From Patiria miniata (taxonomy: Eukaryota > Echinodermata > Asteroidea > Valvatida > Asterinidae), in assembly GCF_015706575.1 (NCBI RefSeq), contig NW_024037058.1:19117547-19181546 (forward strand): 64,000 bases of DNA, written 5' to 3'. Both the position numbers and the translations under genes were made by a program. Position 1 is the stretch's first letter. Each line of letters opens with the position of its first letter. Below are positions 33,101 through 43,011 of this stretch, one piece after another. The notes below the pieces were generated by a model that ran no database searches, was not told where the DNA came from, and saw only the letters and a program-made list of their open reading frames with translations.

Positions 33101-36100
33101 TGTATGTGGCCTCTCTAGCTCTGGGTTCCCATACATTTTGCACTAAATTAAGTCGGGCACCATTTGCAGTCATCATCAGCCGACATTTGAAGAAAAAACA
33201 AGTACAAAAAAAAAAGAAAAAAAAGCCGCGTCGCCGCACCACTTTTGGGGCAAGCTCCATACCGAAGACTTTTTGGGGGCCATATATGTCATATGAGGCT
33301 TTTTTAAAACAAAGTTTAGAAATTTTAGAAATGGTGAAATCATCAAAGGCAACTTATTTCACAAAAGTAAGTGAAATTGCTTCCTATTTCAAGAAGCAGA
33401 GTTGTGACAAGTTGCAATTGGTTGAAATTGAATGTACAAGTTGCAACTCACCACAAAGTTTGGACCCACAGAGAGTCGCTGGCAGGCGGCGATCTCCGCC
33501 ATGCATAATTGTCCCGTCATGTGATCATCCGTGGCTTCGTCACGTACCCCCCATCGCATGTCAATGACCTGGAACTCCAAGCCATGGTTAAACTTGCAGT
33601 AGTCCTTCAGACGCGGGTACGTTTCGCGCATCAGAGCGTTACGTTCTGTGGAGGTGTCTATGAAAAGAACATATTTAAAAGATACGAAAAACGGTTATTT
33701 GACAGTTTCCTTCCTTAGTGTTCTAGTTCCCGCCCTCTACATTGAAAGTGAATGTGATGATGGAGGGAGTGGGAGCCAGTCTACAGGGTGAGTCAAAAAA
33801 GGACACCCAAATGGCATGACCAATTTCTTTCATGAAGTTCTGCATGTAGCACTATCAAAATCTAGGATATGAAAGCACAAGCTTTCTTTTACAAGAATCA
33901 TTCAAATCACTCGTGTACTTTTCTAGTTACGGAATTTTAAACACGTGCACCGTTTTAAAGTTCTGTCCACGGACCACAAAAAAAGTTTCAGTAAAACGAA
34001 AATAATTCTACGGAGCCCCTAAAGGGACATCCGAAATTATTTTTTTATCTCGTGCGCACGACATAATATCTCGTGTGCACGACATATATCTCGTGCGCAC
34101 GACATAATTATCTCGTGCGTACGACATGATATCTCGTGCGCACGGGATAATTATCTCGTGCGCACGAGATAATTATCTCGTGCGCACGAGATAATTATAA
34201 GTATTAACGGAGCTTCCTGCACGTGCAGCGGACGAGTTTGTGTGAAACGAAAGCAGCGTGTCAGGCACTTTACGCTATACATTTCAAGTCATATCAGTTA
34301 AAGGACGGGGATGTTTTTTTAGGGGGCCGCCACCGGTGATTAATTTTGTCAAGTTTTGCCTTTTTCTGAGAGAGAGTGTTTTATGCAAAAAAGAACCGGT
34401 ACGTGCTGGCAAAAATCAGGGAATTGGTGGACAATAACAAGAAAATTGCCGACGTGAATTAAAATTGATTTAAAGGGGAAGGAAATGAGGATTTGTTATC
34501 AGCATCAGCAGTTTGAATGGATGCGAGTCAGACGGTCTTACTCTCCATCCCATTTTCAACGAAGTCTCATTATAAAGAATGAGTGGGAAGTAGCGAAGGA
34601 TGGTCGACCTTTAAGGTTTCTAAGGGTGGGAATAAAGTTAAAGCCCCCGCCCAGAGCAGTCAGTTCAATGATTGACAGCTTTTTAGCCTTTAGCAGTGAT
34701 TTTCTTTGCCTCATTTTTACGCTTTTTTGCAAATTACGGGACCGGTAAGATCTTTCTCCGGCTGCTTTTGGTTGGCTTTTGTTGATTCTCCTCACCATGC
34801 CCAAGCAGACTCCGATGGGTGTGTTTATAGTGGAGCTGCTAAGGTCCATTTTTTGGCCCAATTCGTGCACTTTGTTTTAAAAGCATGGAAATTGGCGTGT
34901 GGGGTCAAAATGGGTTAGAAATCATTTTAAGGGTGCAACCTTGTATTAAAATTACCATAGACACCAGTGCTAAATGCCCATACTTCAAAATCCTTTTAAA
35001 AATACTCAGAACTCTCACATGTATATAAGCTGCACAGAAAAATGATGATGAACATGTCATCTTTCATTTTCTGTTTATTTTTTGGTGGGTTGACCATTGA
35101 CTTTTCTAGATATTCTCACCCAAAGAAGACGTAACCTATATTCCCCAAAGCGGAAAAGTAGCCATCTTGAAAAACGATCCCTCCACAACATGGCAAAATA
35201 GCGCCACTTTCGAGCCCAATTGCATCCAAAATGCTCAGAAATGGTAAAAAGATTTGGAGACATTTTCGAACGATTTTTCCAAGACTTTTAGGTCAGTTTT
35301 ACCGGTATTTTTTTTTCATTGCATCTGATGAAGTAGTTGTTGCTACGAAAGCTTATGCACACATTTTTCTTTAGTTAGTCATTAAAGTTATACATTTGTT
35401 TTTTTTACTTCTGCTAGTATAATTGAAATGTTAAAATATAACAGAAGAAGAAATTCTAAAGTTCATGTCTGTGAAAAAAAAATCGCCGTTATTAATGCCG
35501 AAACGTCAATACTGGTCACTGGTAAAGCTGACCTAAAAGTTGTGGAAAAATCGTTCGAAAAGGTCTCCAAATCTTTTTACCGATTCTGAGCATTTTCCAT
35601 GCAAATTCCATGCTTTTAAAACAAAGTGCACGAATTGGGCCAAAAAAATGGACCTAAGCAGCTCCACTATAAACACACCCATCGGAGGCTGCTTGGGCAT
35701 GGCGAGGAGAATCAACAAAAGCCAACCAAAAGCAGCCGGAGAAATTTGATCTGACCAGTCCCGTAATTTGCAAAAAAACGTAAAAATGAGGCAAAGAAAA
35801 TCACTGCTGAAGGCTAAAAAGCTGTCAATCATTGAACTGATTGCTCTGGGCGGGGGCTTTAACTTTATTCCCACCCTTAGAAACCTTAAAGGTCAACCAC
35901 CCTTCGCTACTTCCCACTCATTCTTTATAATGAGACTTCGTTGAAAACGGGAGGGAGAGTAAGACCGTTTGACTCGCATCCATTCAAACTGCTGATGCTG
36001 ATAACAAATCCTCATTTCCTTCCCCTTTAAATCAATTTTAATTCACGTCGGCAATTTTCTTGTTATTGTCCACCAATTCCCTGATTTTTGCCAGCACGTA

Positions 36101-39100
36101 CCGGTTCTTTTTTTGCATAAAACACTTCTTTCTCAGAAAAAGGCAAAACTTGACAAAATTAATCACCGGTGGCGGCCCCCTAAAAAAACATCCCCGTCCT
36201 TTAACTGATATGACTTGAAATGTACAGCGTAAAGTGCCTGATACGCTGCTTTCGTTACACACAAACTCGTCCGCTGCACGTGCAAGCAAGCTCCGTTAAT
36301 ACTTATAATTATCTCGTGCGCACGAGATAACTATCTCGTGCGCACGATATATTATGTCGTGCGCACGAGATAATTATGTCGTGCGCACAAGATATATGTC
36401 GTGCGCACGTGATAATTATCTCGTGCGCACGAGATATTATGTCGTGCGCACGAGATAATTATGTCGTACGCACGAGATATATGTCGTGCGCACGAGATAT
36501 TATGTCGTGCGCACGAGATAAAAAAAATAAGTTTGGATGTCCTTTTAGGGGCTCCGTACAATTCACTTATGGATGTATGTGAATAGTTGAGTAGTAAATC
36601 TAATTTGCAATGAACGACGTTTTCTTTAAACATTTCTACATACAAGCAATGAAAACGCACGAAAATGTAAAAGCATGAAAAACAGCAAACGACAGGGGGA
36701 GAGGTTGGTACAAGGAGAATAAAAAAATGAAGGAAGGTGACTGGGGGCTGGGAGGCTGGGAAGGGATGTGGTTAGGTGTACATCAGCTTTATGGGAGGGA
36801 GGGAGCAAAGACAAACAAACAAACAAACAAACAAACTAACAAACACCCCAAGGAACACTCTATTAAAGTTACACAAAAATTTAACATACAAAATACATTA
36901 AGTTCAGGATAGTGACGAGCTCAGACCCAGATTATTGGTGATTTTCATTCCTACCAGATCTTTGTCATAATAAACGATTTTTTGGGGGTACCGATCGGAC
37001 TCTCTCTGGAGCAGTGGCGTAGCCAGGAATTTTTCAGTGGGGGGGGGGGGGGCCGCTGGGGGGGGGGGGCTGGAACATTTCATGGGGGGGGGCGTCATGT
37101 AGATCAATGATTTTTTTTGATTTTTTTAGAAACTCAAAATCTCAGTGGGGGCGACTGGGGGGCGACTGGGGGCGACAAGGTTTCATGGGGGTCCCCCCCA
37201 CGCCCCCCGTGGCTACGCCACTGCTCTGGAGTCTTACAAAGAGGTAGAGAGAATTTGTTGCAGTTTCTGAGATCTCTATGGTGAACATCCCTCCTACTTA
37301 TGGCAGCAAACTGCCGAAGTGATTGGATGCAATCAGCGATTAGAAGAATTTCATGCACGTCTGCTCCCTCCTTTCAGCCAATGTGTTGAGGTTGCAGGCA
37401 ACAAGTGCGTTTTACACTAAAAAAAAATCTTTCGATCTACTCAATAAAATTAAGGCAACATTGTTGCCTTAATTCGAGAACGTCGTTTCAACTTGTAATA
37501 ATTTTAAGTTTTCGCTACTCCAGTTTCCTGATGAATCTCAGGTCAGGTAGCCTCCGGTAATACATTGTATTACAATTCATGTCACGTGTCCAAAACGGGA
37601 GGAATTCCTCCTTTTTCCGAAAATGTCCGAAGTTTGCCGAATTAATTTCGTAGACAATCGGATAGCGCCCGAGTATTTCCGAGTATAATATAGGTTTAAT
37701 TAATTGCTAATTGCTTATTAAAAACTTTTAAAATGAGTTAATAATTAATATTAATTGCTTTTATTTAGAAAACTTTAAATTAAACGACAAATTTGAGCAT
37801 CAAGTATACTCGGATCCTATGGACGAACTTTTTGCTGCGTCTTTGACGACCGTTACCGAGATTTTCTAAAACTCGGTCTTCATTCGGCTCCGCCTGCTAA
37901 CAGTGCTATTTGGGTGCCTAAATTTAAAGATTCCAGATCAACATTAGTAATGTTATCTTTACAGAAATATCAAACTGTATCATCATAACTGTATATTACG
38001 AAGCAAGTGATTATTTACAAATTTGATCAGAACATTAAAAGCTATTAAGTGATAAAGCGAAATCGGAAACGAAGCCGAGCTTTGAAAAAGGGCCATCGAT
38101 GTCGTCATATTTATTACGGAGGCTGCCTGACCTACAATTTAGACATGAGTGCGTCGGGAATAATTGTCAGGTCTGGGAACCAGACTAATTGCAACTCACA
38201 TACAAAGGGAATCTAGTAATGAATGAAATGATGGAATTATCTGCTAGTATTGCTACACACTTCAGGGTATCCTCACTTATCACAACGTAATCTCGGTACA
38301 CATTATTTAACGCAGTTCTAAGTTGAATTTTCATATTCAATATCGACAGCACTTGTGAAAGCACATGTGCACTGTTTGCATTTACTCACTGTTAATATTC
38401 TAAAGACAAGACTCCGCGCGCATTCACTGAAGTGCTCGATTTACAACAGGGATACGATGGCCGCGCAATGCCATTTAATATTATCTCCATAACACTCAGA
38501 ACTCATCGGACTCTCTCCTGCTGCAGCACAGAAAACACAAAGTGAGTAATTTGACTCAATATCGTCAAAAATGAGTCATTTTGTCCGTGTAGTGACACAC
38601 TTTGGCTCAAGGTGTCTCACTACACGGACAAAATGACTCATTTATAACGATAATGAGTAAATTACTCACTTTGTGTTTTCTGTGTGGTTGGTTGGACGTT
38701 AATACACCCCCCCCCGAAAAAAAACTATATATTATGTTCGCACGAAAAGCAATTTAATGTCAAATACATACATCCTAATATTAAACCAATTTTTATTGAA
38801 CTTTGAATTTATCATTGAAGACTTAAACACTTTAATTTATACGCACTCTCTGTGATTTACGTGTTTATTACTCAAACTTGCTAATCAAATCTTACGTATA
38901 ATTAATGACTTTTTTTTTTTATCGATATTGGCTTTACTTAGCTTTGTTGTGTTTTTATGACGTAAATACCTCACGTTCCATCTACAAGTTATGGATTTAA
39001 GTATTTAGAACTGAAATGAATTAAGTGCACGTGAGGAATCTGTTTTTTGAGTAATATTAACCAAATAGTTTATGTATCATTAACTCAATTTTAAATGATT

Positions 39101-42100
39101 TTGTCTTAATTTTTACTCATTTTCTTCGTGTGGATGAAACTAAATAAATTAAGTATAATTCATTTTTAACATTTTATGTTTTTTAAGTTAAGGAGAATGC
39201 ACGAGAAAGTGTGGATTCGTAATCTAAGAATTCAGGAGGCGCGAAGCGCCGAGTGAATTCGTAAACTAAGAATCCACACTTGCGAGTGTATTCTTCGACT
39301 AAAACCACTGTGTCAACAGAAGTATTGGCATTAACAGTGAGTGGAGATGAAAAGACTTGGGAAAAATGTTGCAACCTGACGCCACTTCCGCGATTGTGTA
39401 CAAAGCCTATGGAGAGTCAAGAAAATGTTTTAAGTATTTCCTAACGAAATTGGAAGTATTTCTCAGTCCCAGATTCATTTCTTATCATTATTTTTGCAAT
39501 GAATGACCTTCATTGAGATGATATATGAAGAAAAAAAGTGGTGTCAGGTTGCAACATTTTCCCCGGCTCCTTCCGTCGACATATGGATAGTTCAGACGAT
39601 GATTTCTTTCTGACTCAAAGTAGGCTTTGCAGTGACGGCGGAGAATCTGACAGTGAAGATGCATTGGTAATTTCGGAAGGAAAGTTTTCACGCATACGGT
39701 CCTATTAATGCTCATTATGGAGAACAATTGTCCGACGTGTTCAAAGTGTGGATTCGTAATTCCGAATCCACACTTTACTTAAGATTCTGTTAAGGAGAAT
39801 ACACGAGAAAGTGTGGATTCGTAATTTAAGAATTCACGAGGCGCGAAGCGCCGAGTGAATTCGTAAATTAAGAATCCACACTTGCGAGTGTATTCTTCGA
39901 CTTAAACCATTGCGTCGAAAGAAGTATTGGCATTAACAGTGAGTGGAGATGAAAAGACTTGGGATAAATGTTGCAACCTGACGCCACTTCCGCGATTGTG
40001 TACAAAGTCTATGGAGAGTCAATAATTTTTTAAAAGTATTTCCTAACAAAATTGGAAATATTTCTCAGTCCCAGATTCATGTCTTATCATCATTTTTGCA
40101 ATGAATGCCCTTCATTGAGATGATATATGGAGGAAAAAAGTGGCGTCAGGTTGCAACATTTGTCCCGGCTCCTTCCGTTGACAAATTAGACGATGATTTC
40201 TTTCTGACTCGAAGTAGGTTTTGCATGCAGTGACGGCGGAGAATCTGACAGGGAAGATGCATTGGTAATTGCGGAAGAAATTTTCACGCAGACGGTCCTA
40301 TTAATAAGGGAATAAATGTGTGCTCTGGAGGTTTTTATCACTCTGTTTAAGACCACTTAGAGTCTGGGTGCTGATAATTACCCGAGCCGGAGGCGAGGGT
40401 AATTATCAGCACCCAGACTCTAAGTGGTCTTAAACAGAGTGATAAATACCGACGGAGCACATATTTATTCCCATTCATAAATACCTTTTCGGTAAGAAAA
40501 AATCATATAATTCGTTCAAAACATCCCGATTTTGTTCAACAAATTCACTTTATGCTTTTTGAAACATCCCTCTTGCAAAATAATGGAATGTTCAGCTGGC
40601 GAGTAAGATGTAAACAACCCTTTTATGGAAATTGACGCGCGCGTATCATGTTCTGCGCGATGTCGCGCAGAACGCACCTGGCGCGTTGCGTTTTGAATTT
40701 AGAACTATAAAATTCTGACTCCCTGGTAGTGTTGCGCATGCCTACGTGAGGATTGTGAACGTTCAACCAATGAAACGATGAGAGGCACTGGATTTTAGGA
40801 GTCCACATTTTATTGTGACACTGGAAAAGTGTTTAAGACCAGCTAGCCATGTCTTTATCATCCGTTTAAGACCGGCCACGTGACGGGCTCTCGACCAATA
40901 GGAATAGCTAAACTGTCTGAGGTATTTATGAATGCTCATTATAGAGAACAATTGTCCGACGTGTTCAAAGTGTGGATTCGTAATTCCGAATCCACACTTT
41001 ACTAAAGATTCGTCGTTCCGAATCCACACTTTGTGACCAGCGTAACAGATTCGTAGTTCCGAATCCACACTTTTAACAATAGTGTGACGTCATAGCAATG
41101 GTTTAATTGTTCCGAATCCACACTTTGTGACCAGCGTAACAGATTCGTAGTTCCGAAACCACACTTTTAACAATAGTGTGACGTCATAGCAACGGTTTAA
41201 ACTCAAATATCAACGTAAAAGCAACTAAAATTGAGTTTTAAGTATTATTCAGTCATTTAATTAGTCTAATATTACTTCAGTCTGGGTTCGTTTTTTTTAG
41301 TGTATAGCTTGTGTATTTTGTTTTGCCCATCATGATCTTACAGGCTCTGCGTTTAATTTTCTCAAGCATCTAGCTTTCTCAATCAGTTAGCCCAGAATGC
41401 CACGTAGGAGCGAAATGTTCAGCTATGGGTCTATTAACATGAACATGAATAGGTTGTAACCAGGTCCTGCTTGTAAAGGCATATTAAAATGTTTCAGTGT
41501 CTCTATCATGTGAATCCGGTCATTGGCTTTCATTAGGATAGATTTGACGTGAGTGTCCCATTTTAAGTCTTTAGTTATTTGCAGTCCCAGAATCTTAACT
41601 GCAACGACTGACTGGAGTGGAGTGTCGTTGATTGTTTAGTGGTAGCTGGGTTCCCTTGCAAATGTAACCAGCGTGCTATGGAAGCACATTTATCAGCATT
41701 GAGTCTCATGTGATTGTTCTGAACCCACTCGGCAAGGGTTGTCAAGATGGCTTTGCATTTCAGATGGAGTCTTATGCGCCTATCAATTTTTACCCCCCCC
41801 CCCGGCAGCCCCACCCAAGACGTGGGGATTGTCACTTTTCAAGTGACAAAATCCCCACCCCTCGGGCAAAATTTAAGTGACAATCCCCGACCATGCCCCA
41901 ACATACATACGTGGGGCGCACTGGTAAATGCATTTCCATGGTGTACGCCAATGGTAACAATGTAATTTGAGTGACCCAAATCCCCACCCTGGGGCATGAA
42001 AAACGTGACCAAATCCCGACATCGGACCTGGGGCTGCGGGGGGGGGGGGGGACATTTGATAGGCGCATTACGATAACTATATAAGCCCGACCAATTGCAA

Positions 42101-42595
42101 TGTTAAATCATGAAGTTCTCCAGGACTGTAAGTGGGGTAGGGACTGTAATTGGAGTAATTGAATCAATATGTAGGCTACAATATTTATTCGAAGACAAAA
42201 AGGGTGTGTGTAGGGGGGGAGGAGGGTGACAAACGATATGATATTCCCACTTTAAAAAGTGGGAGGGGGGGGGGGGGGACTTGTCCCCCGTTCCCTATGT
42301 TTGCATAATATTAACTTACTGATACACTGCAAACTCGAAGTTCACTTTCTGCCCAAGCCACTGGAAGAAGTGAATATCATCATCTCACTGTGGGGAGACT
42401 CCGAGTCTAGTCCTGCAGTTAGTTATCACATGGGCATTATCCAATAGATTGAGAGTGCTCACCTGTAAATGTTGAACTGGTGAATATCCGGACGACTTTG
42501 GAGCGTTGCTTTGGCAACTGGACGCTCAAATCCCCAAGTAACACAACTCGCTCTGCGTCTGCAGTGTTGTTCGCTTTACTGGGGGCCGGCGCCAT
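27157..42595 (-). CDS. NACHT and WD-repeat protein, NWD1-like, copy A (6 exons, 1741 aa)
   Basis: Exons (minus): 42595-42463, 33657-33452, 32602-32254, 32026-29309, 29144-28715, 28546-27157. All are GT-AG, phases agree, and the sum is 5226 nt. An N-terminal DUF4062-type region starts with VVRIFTSSTFTDTSTERNAL. A NACHT NTPase has Walker A GESGSGKTS (about 411-419) and Walker B LVIFLDSLDQ (501-510). A helical region includes WYHRQFIE (about 725). A WD40 array runs from about 940 to 1690 with repeated D/G-H-T...W blades, interrupted by an acidic/lysine-rich insert (about 1060-1110). The C-terminus KSKTCQVL fits a CaaX box. STAND-type NACHT proteins are nucleotide-switched scaffolds that oligomerise; the ligand here is unknown. 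Intron 1 (8.8 kb) is swollen by transposons. Linking exon 1 to exon 2 rests on phase and on copies B and C. Confidence 0.88.
28716..33451 (-). other. Copy A introns 2 to 5
   Basis: Introns 3 (32253-32027), 4 (29308-29145) and 5 (28714-28547) are short and empty. Intron 2 (33451-32603) is about 850 bp and holds the 364-bp insertion at 32918-33281. Outside that insertion it aligns by eye with intron 2 of copies B and C. Confidence 0.5.
32918..33281 (-). mobile_element. 364-bp insertion in copy A intron 2 (GGCC... termini)
   Basis: Copy B intron 2 reads TCATATGACATAT then, six bases later, AATAGTACAT. In copy A the same two landmarks are separated by this block. Its ends GGCCCCCAAAAAGTCTTCGG and (inverted) GGCCGAAAAAAGGCTCCGG are similar, giving imperfect terminal inverted repeats. 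Part of it matches 15116-15264. It is non-autonomous. Confidence 0.65.
34009..36558. mobile_element. Palindrome-array foldback element 3 (ACGGAGCCCC termini, 2.55 kb) in copy A intron 1
   Basis: The ends ACGGAGCCCCTAAAGGGACA and TGTCCTTTTAGGGGCTCCGT are inverted. Each arm begins with a tandem array of the self-complementary unit ATCTCGTGCGCACGAGAT (34052-34196, 36308-36520) and continues with about 700 bp of mirrored unique sequence, for example CAGCATCAGCAGTTTGAATG (left) and its complement near 35985. A further mirrored block lies at 35233-35305 and 35527-35600. About 340 bp at 34890-35230 is present only on the left. The centre contains a Penelope-like fragment with a hammerhead fold. Copy C intron 1 lacks the element, with flanks TGAATTGT and AGAATTAT (copy A sense) aligning to one site. 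No transposase is seen. Confidence 0.75.
35320..35359 (+). ncRNA. Hammerhead ribozyme candidate with intact core
   Basis: Stem I pairs TGCAT (35320-35324) with ATGCA (35355-35359). CTGATGA (35325-35331) and GAAA (35347-35350) are the invariant core strands. Stem II is GTAG/CTAC with a 6-nt loop and one extra A at 35332. The mini helix III and cleavage triplet are GCTT, predicting cleavage after 35354. This is the minimal type-I form known from Penelope-like retroelements. The surrounding 35310-35515 fragment is presumably such an element. Confidence 0.6.
36806..36845 (+). repeat. (AAAC)n microsatellite
   Basis: About seven AAAC units (ACAAACAAACAAAC...) are followed by one interrupted unit. 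The stretch sits in an ancestral part of copy A intron 1. Confidence 0.8.
37012..37223. mobile_element. hAT-like MITE (212 bp) with perfect 8-bp target duplication
   Basis: The termini CAGTGGCGTAGCCA and TGGCTACGCCACTG are perfectly inverted over 14 bp. CTCTGGAG precedes (37004-37011) and follows (37224-37231) the element. CAG...CTG ends with an 8-bp duplication are the hAT hallmark. The interior is two G-rich blocks. Copy C intron 1 (near 60085) has the unoccupied site with a single, slightly changed octamer. Confidence 0.85.
38527..38684. repeat. 158-bp foldback, CACAGAAAACACAAAG termini
   Basis: CACAGAAAACACAAAGTGAG and its complement form the ends. TGAGTCATTTTGTCCGTGTA and its complement form the inner arms. 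The loop is about 20 bp. The whole would fold into one near-perfect hairpin. It is non-coding. Confidence 0.7.
39187..40310. repeat. Two direct repeats (about 600 bp and 515 bp) with hairpin heads
   Basis: Unit 1 begins at 39187 and unit 2 at about 39790. Each starts GGAGAAT.CACGAGAAAGTG and folds through GGCGCGAAGCGCC into a complementary strand ending ACACTTGCGAGTGTATTCTTC. Each continues with TTGCAACCTGACGCCACTTC and, farther on, an inverted partner GTGGCGTCAGGTTGCAAC. Unit 2 is interrupted at 40306 by another element and resumes at 40931. Open frames inside are short. It looks like a duplicated non-autonomous element. Confidence 0.6.
40306..40930. mobile_element. Foldback-headed repeat family, copy 1 (about 625 bp)
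   Basis: Unit 1 of the flanking direct repeat reads TCCTATTAATGCTCATTATG without interruption; unit 2 is split here between TATTAAT and GAATGCTC. The element opens AAGGGAATAAATGTGTGCTC and has a near-perfect hairpin of about 75-bp arms (40313-40478) around GAGCCGGAGGCG. It then has a body ending ACTGTCTGAGGTATTTATG. A homologous copy sits at 62427-63025. Non-coding. Confidence 0.65.
40931..41200. repeat. Cluster of GTGTGGATTCG...CGAATCCACAC palindromes
   Basis: AAGTGTGGATTCGTAATTCC pairs with GGAATTACGAATCCACACTT. Further half-sites TTCCGAATCCACACTT occur at about 41021, 41055, 41110 and 41146 (one with an A change). Two units of about 95 bp, containing TGTGACCAGCGTAACAG and AACAATAGTGTGACGTCATA, are in tandem. 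This is the same sequence family as 39187-40310. Confidence 0.6.
41420..41770 (-). pseudogene. LINE reverse-transcriptase remnant
   Basis: Read on the minus strand in shifting frames, the sequence gives LAEWVQNNHMRLNADKC, then an ILGLQITKDLKWDTH-like stretch and HVKSILMKANDRIHMIE. These resemble the late polymerase and connection region of non-LTR retrotransposons. Frame shifts show it is dead. The upstream part is cut off by the MITE at 41775-42067. Confidence 0.55.
41775..42067. repeat. MITE with TTA target duplication, TGCGCCTATCAA termini (293 bp)
   Basis: TGCGCCTATCAA and TTGATAGGCGCA are perfect inverted ends, flanked by TTA on both sides (41772-41774, 42068-42070). Next inside are C-run and G-run blocks, followed by GGGGATTGTCAC-like units in both orientations. 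A 3-bp TTA duplication fits PIF/Harbinger, but the terminus is not typical, so the class is open. Confidence 0.65.
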
Positions 42596-43005
42596 GTTGG
42601 GGGCGTAGACAGACCAGAAATTATCAAAAGGATGAGATGTTTTGAGAGCTAGTGTGGTCCACAAAGACCAAAGCTATTCAAACTACATTGAGCCACGTGC
42701 CTGCAGCTTGTGATGATGTAGATTTTCACTGTGCACTTGTGATGAAGATCCTTCTTTTCAACAGAGTGAATGAAGTATTTCCAGTATCGACGACGCAGAT
42801 ATTGTATTGGCAACTCCAATTGAGCAAGCCATGTAGAGAAGTGGTATGTTAGCGCGATATTGCGAACACAGTCCTGATGTTAGTGCCATTGTCAACAACA
42901 AAATCGATCGACTTCGACCCTGACAATGATAAGGTTGATAATGTCATGTAGATTTGAATGGGTCCTTTGGGCGTTTGGTCATTCCTAAGGTCTAATTAGT
43001 TTTTG

Positions 43006-43011
43006 TTTATA
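43006..43011 (-). promoter_or_regulatory. Candidate TATA box of copy A
   Basis: GAGCTATAAA on the minus strand lies about 410 bp before the ATG, in a block conserved upstream of all three paralogues (preceded by GCAGGTGGAAAGAA in A and C). Position and conservation are the only support; the 5' UTR may contain an intron. Confidence 0.35.

Larger units (their letters stand above)
33658..42462 (-). other. Copy A intron 1 (8.8 kb), transposon-rich
   Basis: The stretches 36560-37000 and 37224-37420 align by eye with copy C intron 1 (60000-60340 and 62315-62430) and are ancestral. Inserted or expanded parts are listed separately: 34009-36558, 37012-37223, 38527-38684, 39187-40310, 40306-40930, 40931-41200 and 41420-42067. 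The stretch 37430-38520 is AT-rich and holds nothing recognisable beyond the CCAGACTA repeat end near 38171-38190. The stretch 38690-39180 is AT-rich with no feature. Confidence 0.5.

Noticed and set aside
35485..35520. Second hammerhead half (CCGAAACGTC) after 35485
   Set aside because: The 3' half fits, but the preceding CTGTGA and stem II are too degenerate to call a ribozyme.
36308..36520. CRISPR-like regularly spaced repeat
   Set aside because: Units are self-palindromic and contiguous with 0-8 bp between them, there are no unique spacers, and the array lies in the arm of an inverted-repeat transposon in an animal intron.
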